From Synechococcus sp. CBW1107 (GTDB lineage: Bacteria; Cyanobacteriota; Cyanobacteriia; PCC-6307; Cyanobiaceae), in contig NZ_CP064908.1 in NCBI RefSeq assembly GCF_015841355.1, forward strand, positions 2,418,001 to 2,482,000: a DNA stretch of 64,000 bases. The letters run 5' to 3'. The number at the start of each line of letters is the position of its first letter. Within the stretch, counting starts at the first letter, position 1. A model generated the notes under the pieces. It saw only the letters and a list, made by a program, of their open reading frames with translations, had not been told where the DNA came from and did not search any database. The position numbers and the translations under genes were made by a program. Below, piece after piece: positions 44,653 through 52,749 of the stretch.

Positions 44653-45705
44653 TCAGGCCGAGGACGACGGGATGGGCGAGAGGGTTTCGCTCTGCCGGTC
44701 CCAGAGCACGTACTTGAAGCAGCGGGGGATATCGGCGATGGTCAGCCGCGTGGCCCCGCTGAGAAGGGCGGCATTGCCCTCCTGGCAGGCCCGCAGGTGG
44801 TAGTTGGGGATGCGCTCACAGAGATGATGGATGTTGTGGCAGCCGATGTCGGCGGTGAACCAGTTCAGGATCCCCGGCAGCACCAGCAGGCTGGTGCCGG
44901 TGATCGCGCCCTCGATCGGGTCCCACCCTTCGCTGCGGTGGGCGTAGGAGCCTTCGAAGTTGTGCTGCACGAAGAAGATGCAGATGAACAGCGCTGCCGA
45001 AGCGGCCATCACCAGTGAATACAGGCTCCAGAACAGGCCGGCACCGATCCAGTGGCTGAGAAGCACCCAGCTGGTGATCACGCAGAGGTTGTTGAGCAGC
45101 AGATCGATGAATTCAGCTTCGCTGTACCACTGCTTCGACTGGAACGAACGCACGAGCTGGGGCCAAGGGGTGTGCCAGTCGGCCCGGAGCTGCGCGATGA
45201 CATGGCCGAGGAACTGGACGGTTCCCAGCAGCAGAGCCAGCCGGGGCTTGATCACCAGGTAGAAGAAGCCGCCCGGAAACAGCATCAGGGGGTGGCGCAG
45301 GAGCCGGTACACGCCCTGAGCACCGGGGCTGAGCTGCTCGTACTGCTCCAGGCTGATCAGCGCCGAGGGGCCCCGGTAGAGATCCCAGTTGCCGTTGTGC
45401 TTGTGGTGGTAGGCATGACCCTGCGACCAGGGGTACTGGGGGATGGCATTGATCACGCCCAGCACAAAGCCGACGGCCCTGTTCAGCCGTTTCGAGCTGA
45501 AGAGGGACTGGTGGCCGCAGTCGTGCATCAGCGAGAAACAGCGCCCCGAGAGCAGCACCAGCACCACCAACAGGGGTGGAGTGAGCCAGAGCGACACATG
45601 GGCGACGGCCAGCGTGGCAACCCACAGCAGCAGGTAGGCGCCGACGGTGCTCAGGATCTGCCAGACGGCCAGGCGATCATCGCTGGCCATGAAGGGCCTC
45701 AGCAC
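44653..45705 (-). CDS. Acyl-lipid fatty acid desaturase (DesA-like)
   Basis: Membrane di-iron enzyme introducing double bonds in glycerolipid acyl chains. All three histidine boxes are present: HDCGH, HAYHHKH and HNIHH, with at least four hydrophobic helices. Start is given as GTG 45705 (350 residues), but coding-like sequence (EPLSNPSDRTIRYSDF) continues in frame upstream to about 45780 with no ATG, GTG or TTG before a stop at 45856-45858. A CTG at 45774 is possible. Position specificity is not readable. Confidence 0.9.
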   Translation of the reverse strand: MLRPFMASDDRLAVWQILSTVGAYLLLWVATLAVAHVSLWLTPPLLVVLVLLSGRCFSLMHDCGHQSLFSSKRLNRAVGFVLGVINAIPQYPWSQGHAYHHKHNGNWDLYRGPSALISLEQYEQLSPGAQGVYRLLRHPLMLFPGGFFYLVIKPRLALLLGTVQFLGHVIAQLRADWHTPWPQLVRSFQSKQWYSEAEFIDLLLNNLCVITSWVLLSHWIGAGLFWSLYSLVMAASAALFICIFFVQHNFEGSYAHRSEGWDPIEGAITGTSLLVLPGILNWFTADIGCHNIHHLCERIPNYHLRACQEGNAALLSGATRLTIADIPRCFKYVLWDRQSETLSPIPSSSA

Positions 45706-45929
45706 GAAATCGCTGTAGCGGATCGTTCTGTCGGACGGGTTGGATAGGGGCTCCGGGGGAGGAGTCTCGAGCAGAGCGGAGGCGTGCAGAAACCCAGTCC
45801 CGTTGATCGGTGAGCCTAGGAAGGCCCCATGGGTTCGTTGGCCCGTGGTCTTAAGTCAATCCGCTCCTTTTCGGCCGGGTTCCACTCCGTTCAGCGAATC
45901 TTGTGGGCTGCCGGCTCCGCTCCTCCTCC

Positions 45930-46973
45930 ATGAATGACTCCAACGGTCCGGCCCGGCAGCGGCTGAGCAACTCCGCCCTGCTGCGTTTCCTGTTGCTGCT
46001 GGCCTGTGGCTGGGGGGTGGTGCAGCTGATCGACTACTTCCGAGCGGTCCTCGTCGTCTTCATCGCGGCGGCGGTGCTGGCGGTGCTGCTCGACGATCCG
46101 GTGCGGCGGCTGGCGCGCCTGGGTTGCGGCAGGGGCCTGGCGATCCTCATCACCGTGTTCGCCGTGCTGGCGGTGGCCAGCCTGTTCGTGGCTGTGCTCG
46201 GGTTCCAGTTGATCAACCAGGGCAGCAGCCTGCTCAATGACCTGGTGCTGGGCTTGAAGCGTCCGGATCTGCCCTTTCACGGTTACCTGAACACGCTTGA
46301 GCTCTCGAAGGTGCTGGAGCTTCTGCGCGCCAGCCTCGGCACCGGCCTCGGCGTGATCGGCGGAGCCTTCAGCAACGTCTTCGGTGGTGTGTTTCTGCTG
46401 GTGATCGTGGTCTACATGCTGATCGACAACGGGGCCACCTGGAGCCAGGTCCTGCGTCTGCTGCCGGAGGACGTGCGTGGCCGCTTCGACCGCAGTGTCC
46501 AGAAGAACGTGCTGGGGTTCCTGCGCGGTCAGATCACGCTGATGATCTTCCTCAGCCTGGCCAGCTTCCTGGTGTTCGCCCTGCTGGGGGTGAAGTTCTC
46601 CCTGGTGCTGGCGATCGTGGTGGGCGTGCTGGATGCCATCCCCGGCATCGGCGCCACCCTCGGGGTGATCGTGGCCTCCAGCCTGGTGTTCCTGACCCAG
46701 GGCCAGTGGCTGGCCCTGCAGGTGGTGATCGCCTCGGTGGTGCTGCAACAGATCCAGGACAATCTGATCCATCCCCGGGTGATGGGCAGGGCCCTGGAAA
46801 TCCGGCCGGTGGTGCTGTTCTTTGCCCTGTTCGTCGGCGAGCGGCTGGCGGGTCTGCTGGGGGTATTCCTGGCCATTCCCGTGACCGGCATGATCCTGGG
46901 GTGGGGCAAGGAGAGCGAGGAGGCCGACCCGCTGCCGGAGGCGGAGTCGACCCTGCCGCCGGCCGCGCCCTAG
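45930..46973 (+). CDS. AI-2E family (PerM/YhhT-like) transporter
   Basis: A 347-residue membrane protein with about seven to eight helices. Signatures of the family are present: GVLDAIPGIGATLGV, a long hydrophilic loop (about residues 110-190) and QIQDNLIHPRVMGRALEIRPVVLFFALFVG-type C-terminal segment. The family includes TqsA (AI-2 export) and Na+/H+ antiporters, so the cargo is uncertain. ATG 45930; a GTG at 45903 adds nine residues. Confidence 0.88.
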   Translation: MNDSNGPARQRLSNSALLRFLLLLACGWGVVQLIDYFRAVLVVFIAAAVLAVLLDDPVRRLARLGCGRGLAILITVFAVLAVASLFVAVLGFQLINQGSSLLNDLVLGLKRPDLPFHGYLNTLELSKVLELLRASLGTGLGVIGGAFSNVFGGVFLLVIVVYMLIDNGATWSQVLRLLPEDVRGRFDRSVQKNVLGFLRGQITLMIFLSLASFLVFALLGVKFSLVLAIVVGVLDAIPGIGATLGVIVASSLVFLTQGQWLALQVVIASVVLQQIQDNLIHPRVMGRALEIRPVVLFFALFVGERLAGLLGVFLAIPVTGMILGWGKESEEADPLPEAESTLPPAAP

Positions 46974-47018
46974 CCCGGGGGTTGCCAGCATCGGAGGACC
47001 GCCGCCTTCAGTCCACGC

Positions 47019-47627
47019 GTGTCCAGCCTCAATCGCCGCCGCACCCTGCTGGAGCACAACGCCGGGTCGTGGGAGGGAACCTTCGTTCGCCTTGATGATC
47101 AGGGGCTGGAAAGCGAGCGTTTTGGCACACGCCTGCATGTGACGGAGACCGACGGTCAGATCGAAGCGGCCCTCACCTACCTGAACACCGGCAAGGTGGC
47201 CACGATGCGCTTTGCCGAACCGCCGGCCTTGATGGCGATCAGCCCTGATGGGCACTGGAGTCTCGGCCCCGACAAGACCGGCCCCTGGCCAGCGGTGATG
47301 GAGCTTTGCCTGGTGGACGGCGATCGCCGCCGGCGAGTGGTGGTGCGCCACGGCGCCGAGCGGCTCGAAAGCGTGGTGGTGGTGGTGGAAGCGCGCCCCG
47401 GGGTGGTGGATCCGGCCCCGGCGCCCCCCCTGCGGGCCAGGGTTCTGCCGGGCGGCGATGGTTCATGCAGCGGCAGCTGGCAGCTCACCGACGACCTCAC
47501 TCTCACCACCGCCCTGGAGCGCCGCTTCGGCGAGCCCCTGGCCGTGAGGCTCCGCTGGAGCCCCCTGCCGGGGCGGGAGCTGGTGCTGGAGCGGATCTAC
47601 GGCGCCAACGGACTGCCTCAGCCCTGA
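47019..47627 (+). CDS. Lipocalin-like hypothetical protein (possibly DUF3598)
   Basis: A 202-residue beta-rich soluble protein starting SSLNRRRTLLEHNAGSWEGTF, with later strands DLTLTTALERRFGEPLAVRL and LVLERIYG. The opening (LLEHNAGSWEGTF) resembles the first strand of lipocalin-fold DUF3598 or phycobilin lyase relatives, but no lyase residue is clear. Start GTG 47019. Its last 10 bases overlap the convergent gene. Confidence 0.6.
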   Translation: MSSLNRRRTLLEHNAGSWEGTFVRLDDQGLESERFGTRLHVTETDGQIEAALTYLNTGKVATMRFAEPPALMAISPDGHWSLGPDKTGPWPAVMELCLVDGDRRRRVVVRHGAERLESVVVVVEARPGVVDPAPAPPLRARVLPGGDGSCSGSWQLTDDLTLTTALERRFGEPLAVRLRWSPLPGRELVLERIYGANGLPQP

Positions 47628-48106
47628 TCGCGGCAGATGTGACCACCACGCCAGCACCAGACCCATGGGGGTACGGCCAGCAGCTGGCGCAGGTCGTCGC
47701 GCTCACGCAGGCTCACGGGCTGGAATTCGCTGGCGATGTTGAAGTCCTTAAGGCGTTCAGGCTGATTCAGCACCAGGCTCCCCTCCGGCCCCGACACCGA
47801 GCGGTGGTAGGTGTCGATCGGCAGCTCCAGGGCTCCCATGGCCCGCTCCAGATGCACCACATGGTGGGGCTGCTCCCAGCCGGGATTGAGCAGGGTGAAG
47901 GTACGGGTGCCAAGAACCACCAGGTTGTGATCCACCTGGTGGTGGTGCACGTAGAACTGCATGAAGTCACCGTCGTCGGGTGGGGACACGGCCGCCCCCT
48001 GGTGCAGCACCACATCACTGGCGTTGCTGCCGGCCACGCTCGCGTCGAAGAACGTGACCGCCGGGGTCTCCCGGAAGACGTGGATCGGAGTGAAGATGAG
48101 TTTCAT
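47618..48106 (-). CDS. Conserved hypothetical protein, possibly beta-barrel
   Basis: A 162-residue protein with His-rich strands (FMQFYVHHHQVDHNLVVLG, EQPHHVVHLERA) and SVSGPEGSLVLNQ. The pattern of histidines and Gly-rich turns suggests a cupin-like fold, but the two standard cupin motifs are not clear. C-terminal end is Trp/Cys-rich (PPWVWCWRGGHIC). ATG 48106. Neighbours give no definite function. Confidence 0.55.
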   Translation of the reverse strand: MKLIFTPIHVFRETPAVTFFDASVAGSNASDVVLHQGAAVSPPDDGDFMQFYVHHHQVDHNLVVLGTRTFTLLNPGWEQPHHVVHLERAMGALELPIDTYHRSVSGPEGSLVLNQPERLKDFNIASEFQPVSLRERDDLRQLLAVPPWVWCWRGGHICRDQG

Positions 48107-48159
48107 CGCCTGCCGGGAGCCCGCTGCCTCCTCTGTAGCCAGGCCAGGGGCCAGGAGGC

Positions 48160-48438
48160 TCAGTTCACCTGCACGCCCTTCCAGAACGCCACACGGCCCT
48201 TGATCTCAGCGGCGGCCGGCTTGGGCTCGGGATAGAACCAGGCGGCATTGGCGTTCACCTGATCCCCCACCACCACGTCGTAGTAGTGGGCTTCGCCTTT
48301 CCAGCCACAGACGCTGCGGTGCGACGACGGGCGCAGGTGCTCGAGCACGAGTGCCTCGGGCGGGAAGTAGGCATTGCCTTCAAGCTTCACGATGTCGTCA
48401 CTGGCGGCGATCACGGTGTCGTTCCAGCGGGCTTCCAT
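48160..48438 (-). CDS. DUF427 family protein (short form)
   Basis: A 92-residue protein starting MEARWNDTVIAASDD, followed by EGNAYFPPEAL, the block CGWKGEAHYYDVVVGD shared with the 43838-44335 protein, and AAWFYPEPKPAAAEI. ATG 48438 gives the normal family start; ATG 48462 would add eight residues. The family function is unknown to me. It lies upstream of the 47618-48106 gene, same strand, 53 bases apart. Confidence 0.85.
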   Translation of the reverse strand: MEARWNDTVIAASDDIVKLEGNAYFPPEALVLEHLRPSSHRSVCGWKGEAHYYDVVVGDQVNANAAWFYPEPKPAAAEIKGRVAFWKGVQVN

Positions 48439-48991
48439 GACGTCAGGGCAAAGAGGATTCATCCTGCAGCCCCGGCCGCTCGGTTGTGGCCGATGAAGCC
48501 GTGGGGGCGCATGGTCAGCAGGCAGAGATGGCTCTGCCATGGCCGGCCAGAGCCAGCACGGCGCATGCATGGCTGTCGCAGGGAAGGTTCCGGATAGGGC
48601 TTCGTGGACGGGTCCGGGAGTTGGAGGCTGTGTCCGCGATCCTTGATCCTGTCCAGATCCATGACCCGGAGGCTGAACAGATCGATTCCATCCAGGCAGG
48701 GTGCAGGGTGATGTCCGGTTCACCTCTCGGACTGGCTCCAGCGGTTGTTGACCGCTCGTCCATCCAGATCTGGTCCGGGATCAAGGTCTGGCCGGTTGGT
48801 GGTTCGGGTGGGATTGTGAATACAGGGTCTCATCGATTCTCAGAGACTGGGACTACAGTCAGCTCGGTAATGCTTGCAGAGGCTTTCCTTCAAACAGTGA
48901 AGCTTCAGAGAATCATTCTCTCTTTTCACTCGATGTCATATCCATTATTTAAGATCGAGCCAGAGTCTTTTTGACGTCTTAATCGCTTCCA
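48439..48991. other. 553-base stretch without a supported gene
   Basis: GC content drops from about 48,830 onward into the following gene. I find no RNA gene, hairpin with T-run or recognisable ORF. A frame at 48486-48974 is open but its product is featureless. It probably contains the promoter of the 48992 gene; I could not pick -35/-10 boxes with any confidence. Confidence 0.5.
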
Positions 48992-50164
48992 TTGCGTGAC
49001 TCCAGTGATCCACTGGAGTCACTCGCCGCCTTCGTCGATCTTTCTGTTTACCCATTTACAAATCGTAGTGACATTGTTAATCCAGGTCAGCCCCTGGAGC
49101 TTCCGAGTGGAAGCGTCGCTTACAGCCTGAATGGTTCTGATCAGCTGATTGGAACATCATCCAATTCATTTTCCCTGGCGACGACTGATGTCCGAAGGCT
49201 GAATGGCATCCGCCTGAGTGACGGCAGTTTCCTGTCTGCTGGAAATGGCAATGACAAGCTGATTGGAAGTGTTGATCTGGCCGGAGTCGGAGGTGATTAC
49301 AGGGTGGGATGGGGGATCAATCTCCGCTACGGGGCGCTCTATTCGGCTGGCAATGGCGACGATGAGGTTGTGGGATCAGCCAGGGCTGACGATCCCAATG
49401 CCTACGCCTACTGGTTGGCTGGAGTGCTTGTCGGTGAAGATGGCAGTACTGTTCTGCTCGGTAACGGAAACGACAGGCTCACGGGGGTGGCGCAAGGATT
49501 CATCAGTGAAGAGGGTGGTATAGCGGGTATTGGTCTATTTGATGAGCAGGCGCTGGAAGGCGGTACCTCTTCAATCTTCGCTGGACATGGCAATGATCGG
49601 ATTATCGGTGAAGCTCGCGTTGATGGAATCGTGCCAATCGATTGCGATGATCCGCTGTTGACGGTTGTGCACGGAGTTCATGGAATCAGTGCCCTTGGGG
49701 CACCCCTGGATCCGAATATTGGCTTTGCTGGCACGATCTCTATGGGGAACGGCAACGACGAGGTGATCGCCAGGGCCAGTATCGGTGGCGTGATGGTGGA
49801 TGGCTTCGGCGACGGAATCCTGGTGGACATGGGCTCCGGCAATGACCGGCTTGAGGGCTTTGGTGACTTCGTCGGAGTTGGCGGCAGAGGCAATGATGTC
49901 TGGGATCTTTCTGCCTACAGCGTGAACGATTTCCAGATCACGCTTGTTGATAATGAATCAAAATCAGTCGAGTTTTATAGAGCTGAAACGACTCTGACTC
50001 CCCCGGCTGGGACACGGGATACCTGTTGCCCGAGGCCACTGCATCCATCAGTGAGTTTGAAACCTTCATCTTCAATGACGGAGTCTTTCCATTCTCTGAT
50101 CTCCCCTTCGCCTGAGCCATCCCGGCATCAGTCTCTGACTATCGATGTCGATCCTTCAGGATGA
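48992..50164 (+). CDS. GNGND-repeat protein (RTX-like), probable frameshift near its end
   Basis: The 390-residue product has seven G-x-G-N-D-like pieces (residues about 84, 120, 157, 198, 252, 281, 298), each followed by x-x-x-x-G; spacing is mostly 29-54 residues, unlike the 9-residue hemolysin repeats. They look like calcium turns in a beta-roll-like protein. After residue 336 the frame turns into Ser/Pro-rich nonsense, whereas another frame gives GWDTGYLLPE...FETFIFNDGVFPFSDLPFA, ending at 50115. One extra C in the run of five at 50000-50004 would restore it. Start TTG 48992 is weak. AT-rich relative to neighbours. Confidence 0.7.
   Translation: MRDSSDPLESLAAFVDLSVYPFTNRSDIVNPGQPLELPSGSVAYSLNGSDQLIGTSSNSFSLATTDVRRLNGIRLSDGSFLSAGNGNDKLIGSVDLAGVGGDYRVGWGINLRYGALYSAGNGDDEVVGSARADDPNAYAYWLAGVLVGEDGSTVLLGNGNDRLTGVAQGFISEEGGIAGIGLFDEQALEGGTSSIFAGHGNDRIIGEARVDGIVPIDCDDPLLTVVHGVHGISALGAPLDPNIGFAGTISMGNGNDEVIARASIGGVMVDGFGDGILVDMGSGNDRLEGFGDFVGVGGRGNDVWDLSAYSVNDFQITLVDNESKSVEFYRAETTLTPPAGTRDTCCPRPLHPSVSLKPSSSMTESFHSLISPSPEPSRHQSLTIDVDPSG
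50000..50004 (+). other. Candidate frameshift site, run of five C
   Basis: Current reading is ACT CCC CCG GCT. With six C the reading is ACT CCC CCC GGC TGG and continues through GYLLPEATASISEFETFIF to a stop at 50113-50115, which is a plausible RTX-protein end (F-E-T-F-I-F-N-D-G-V). The alternative frame contains TGA at 49984-49986, so the shift must occur after that point. Confidence 0.6.
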
Positions 50165-50180
50165 CCTGCTGATCTGATCT

Positions 50181-51701
50181 TCATCCACGCAGCGCCTCCG
50201 CTCCGGCGATCAGGCGCTCCGCCGTGGCTGCGTAGATGCGCTCGGCTTCCTCGGGACTGCGGCCGATGCAGGTCATGCCGAGCTTGCCGAATTCCGAGAG
50301 GCAGCCCAGCAGGTGGAAGATGCTGCCGCGCGGTTCGGCCGGGTCGAAATGCAGACCGGCGGCGGCCACGATGTCGATCAGGTCCACCGGCAGCAGGCCC
50401 CGCAGCCTGGGGTCGCAGAGGTTGTCGGTGGCGGCATAAAACAGCGGCTGGCCGGTGGGTGAGCGGAACAGACCGCTGGAGGCATCGATGTGGCCGTTGG
50501 TGGCATAGCGCAGGGCCATGTAGGGGTGGGTGGTGCCGCCTTTGCGCAGGTTCACCTCGATCGCCTGCAGATCCCAGCGGTCTCCGAAGCGGCGCGCCAC
50601 GAAATCCACCGCATAGCGCTCCAGGGCGCCCTCCGCCGCCAGCGCCTGGCCCACCGCCAGCCCGTGACGCATCAGGTCCGCGCGGTAGTGCTCCTCGGCG
50701 GGAAAGCGGCAGCCCAGGTAGGTCTGTCCGCTCACCCCGCCCAGCACCTGCTCATGGGTGGAGAGCACCTCCACCGCCCCGCCCGGGTGGATCATCCCCT
50801 GCACGCTCGGAGAAGCCAGCTCTTCGCCCCCCAGCAGCCAGGCCTCCACCAGCGCCCCCTGCTCCCGCAGCAACTGACGCCACTGGGGCGGTGGCATCTC
50901 CAGGCTCTCGAGGGCCTCCCGCAGACGGATCCTGCGCTCGCGGCCGCTGCGCTCCGCCAGCTGCAGGGGCGCCAGCTCCAGGGGGGCGTTGCCTTCACCG
51001 CTGAAGCCCTGGTCCAGCTTCACCACCACGCGGCTCAGCTCAGGGTGGGCTTCCCACAGCTCCGCCGTCGCATCCGCGAGGGCGTCGAGGTCGAAGACCA
51101 GGGGGCTGCCGGGTGGATGGGGCACGGCGCAGCGGCGGAACAGCTCTCGGCTGCCGGCCTTGCCGCCCCAGTGGCTCAGAGCCGGATCGGTGCCCAGCAG
51201 CGGCACCTGCAACCGCTCCGACAAGCGCTTCTCCTGCTCGGTCACGTTGAAGCAGGTCATGAAGCTGCGTCCCGGCCGCAGCCGTTCACGGATGCGCTCC
51301 AGCAGCGCCGGCCGCTCCAGCAGTTTTTCGGTGAGGGAGCGGGCGGAGGCGTCGTCGGTGTCGAACAGCTGCAGGCGCCGGCGGGCGTGGGAGGCGGGTA
51401 CCCCCGGCAGCAGCTCCAGCACCGCATCCACCACCAGCTCCGGCAGCAGCTTGCTGGTGATGTACACGGCCCGCACGCCCGGATCCCGCAGGCGGATGAG
51501 GGAGAACAGCTGCCGTTCCTCGTAGTGGTGAGCACCGGTGACCAGCGCCATCTGGTGGTGATCGAGGCTCAGCGAGGGCACCACCAGCAGATCCCAGCCC
51601 TCGCTGCTGCCCTCGCGCCCGTGGGTCTGGTCGCCGTCGGGGTGGAACTCGCCCCATTCCGGCCGAAGCTGGCGTTGGAGTTCCGCGAAACTCAGGCTCA
51701 T
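50181..51701 (-). CDS. ATP-grasp ligase of the PGM1 (pheganomycin peptide ligase) type
   Basis: A 506-residue protein with an N-terminal domain (LLVVPSLSLDHHQMALVTG), an ATP-grasp core (VVVKLDQGFSGEGNAPL, VEAWLLGGEE, and the metal-binding AIEVNLRKGGTTHP) and a C-terminal domain (LLPVDLIDIVAAAGLHFDP, then GCLSEFGKLGMTCIG) that I match from memory to PGM1-related proteins. PGM1 joins a peptide to an amidino amino acid. Substrate here is unknown; no obvious precursor peptide is adjacent. Downstream of mscS on the same strand. Confidence 0.75.
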   Translation of the reverse strand: MSLSFAELQRQLRPEWGEFHPDGDQTHGREGSSEGWDLLVVPSLSLDHHQMALVTGAHHYEERQLFSLIRLRDPGVRAVYITSKLLPELVVDAVLELLPGVPASHARRRLQLFDTDDASARSLTEKLLERPALLERIRERLRPGRSFMTCFNVTEQEKRLSERLQVPLLGTDPALSHWGGKAGSRELFRRCAVPHPPGSPLVFDLDALADATAELWEAHPELSRVVVKLDQGFSGEGNAPLELAPLQLAERSGRERRIRLREALESLEMPPPQWRQLLREQGALVEAWLLGGEELASPSVQGMIHPGGAVEVLSTHEQVLGGVSGQTYLGCRFPAEEHYRADLMRHGLAVGQALAAEGALERYAVDFVARRFGDRWDLQAIEVNLRKGGTTHPYMALRYATNGHIDASSGLFRSPTGQPLFYAATDNLCDPRLRGLLPVDLIDIVAAAGLHFDPAEPRGSIFHLLGCLSEFGKLGMTCIGRSPEEAERIYAATAERLIAGAEALRG

Positions 51702-51704
51702 GGC

Positions 51705-52739
51705 TCAGCTCCTGAGCAGGGTGCGGGTGGGGAAGGGCATGCCGGCCTGATGCTTCTCCACCACCGCGCCGATGCGCAGCAGCAACTGCTGCTGCAGATC
51801 CCACGACGCCGCCATCTCGCCGCTGGCGGCGTGGCAGAGCAGGCGGATGTCGAGGCTGGAGTCGCCGTAGCGCACGAAATGAACGGCATGGGCCTTGCTG
51901 TGATCGATGCCGGGGTGCTCGGCCAGCTCCCGCCGAAGATCCTCGATCACCGCTTCCAGCACACCCAGATCCTCGTAGCGCAGTCCGAATTCGATCCACA
52001 CCCGCCGGCTGTCGATCCGGGCGATGTTGATGATCGGCTTCACCGTGAAGATCGCATTGGGAATGAAGATCGGCTGCCGTTCGGGATCGTGCAATTCGGT
52101 GTAGAACCAGCCGATCTGCTGCACCGTGCCGCTCAGATCCTCAGCTGGAATCCTGATCACATCACCCACCACGAAGGGTCTGTTGATGTACACACTGATG
52201 CCGCTAAGGCCGTTTTCCACGATCGTCTTGGCTCCGAAACCGAGCGCCGCGGCCCCGAAGCCGCCTGCGGTGGCGAGGATGGCCGTCGGGGTGCCGAGCA
52301 GGCGCAGGACCTCCACGGTGATGATCGCCACCACAGCGATCGTGAACAGCTTGTTGCTCAGATCGAAGAGAAACAGCCGCTCGCGCTGGGGCAGCGTGGG
52401 GAACAGCTGCTGGGAATAGGCATCCGCCTTGCGCCACAGCTCCCCTCTCCAGCGCAGCAGCGTCCAGATCAGGCCGATCACGACCAACTCATCACGGAGC
52501 TCCGCGCCGCCCCGCGGCAGCGGCAGCCACTGCGGACCCACCAGGGCCACCAGCCACCAGCCCAGGCTGCCCAGCAGGATCGTGACCGCCAGACTCAACC
52601 GGCTGCGCAGGATCAGGGCGCGGGCCAGGGAACCGCCGGGCAGGCGTTGCCCCAGCAGTTGCAGAATCAGCCAGATCCCGCTGGCGGCCAGGATCCCGAG
52701 CACGGGAATCGGCAGGCGCAGCGACAGCGGGTTGATCAT
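51705..52739 (-). CDS. MscS family mechanosensitive channel
   Basis: A 344-residue membrane protein with four N-terminal hydrophobic segments followed by the MscS pore helix (TAGGFGAAALGFGAKTIVENGLSG) and the beta domain (FVVGDVIRIP, GTVQQIGWFYTEL, IPNAIF). It opens on membrane tension to release solutes after osmotic downshift. It lies between ribD (upstream, 10 bases) and the ATP-grasp ligase (3 bases). Confidence 0.93.
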   Translation of the reverse strand: MINPLSLRLPIPVLGILAASGIWLILQLLGQRLPGGSLARALILRSRLSLAVTILLGSLGWWLVALVGPQWLPLPRGGAELRDELVVIGLIWTLLRWRGELWRKADAYSQQLFPTLPQRERLFLFDLSNKLFTIAVVAIITVEVLRLLGTPTAILATAGGFGAAALGFGAKTIVENGLSGISVYINRPFVVGDVIRIPAEDLSGTVQQIGWFYTELHDPERQPIFIPNAIFTVKPIINIARIDSRRVWIEFGLRYEDLGVLEAVIEDLRRELAEHPGIDHSKAHAVHFVRYGDSSLDIRLLCHAASGEMAASWDLQQQLLLRIGAVVEKHQAGMPFPTRTLLRS

Positions 52740-52749
52740 CGCCAGGACT

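Noticed and set aside
48486-48974. 162-residue open frame on plus upstream of the GNGND gene
   Set aside because: Overlaps DUF427 upstream DNA, no recognisable features, crosses a change in base composition.
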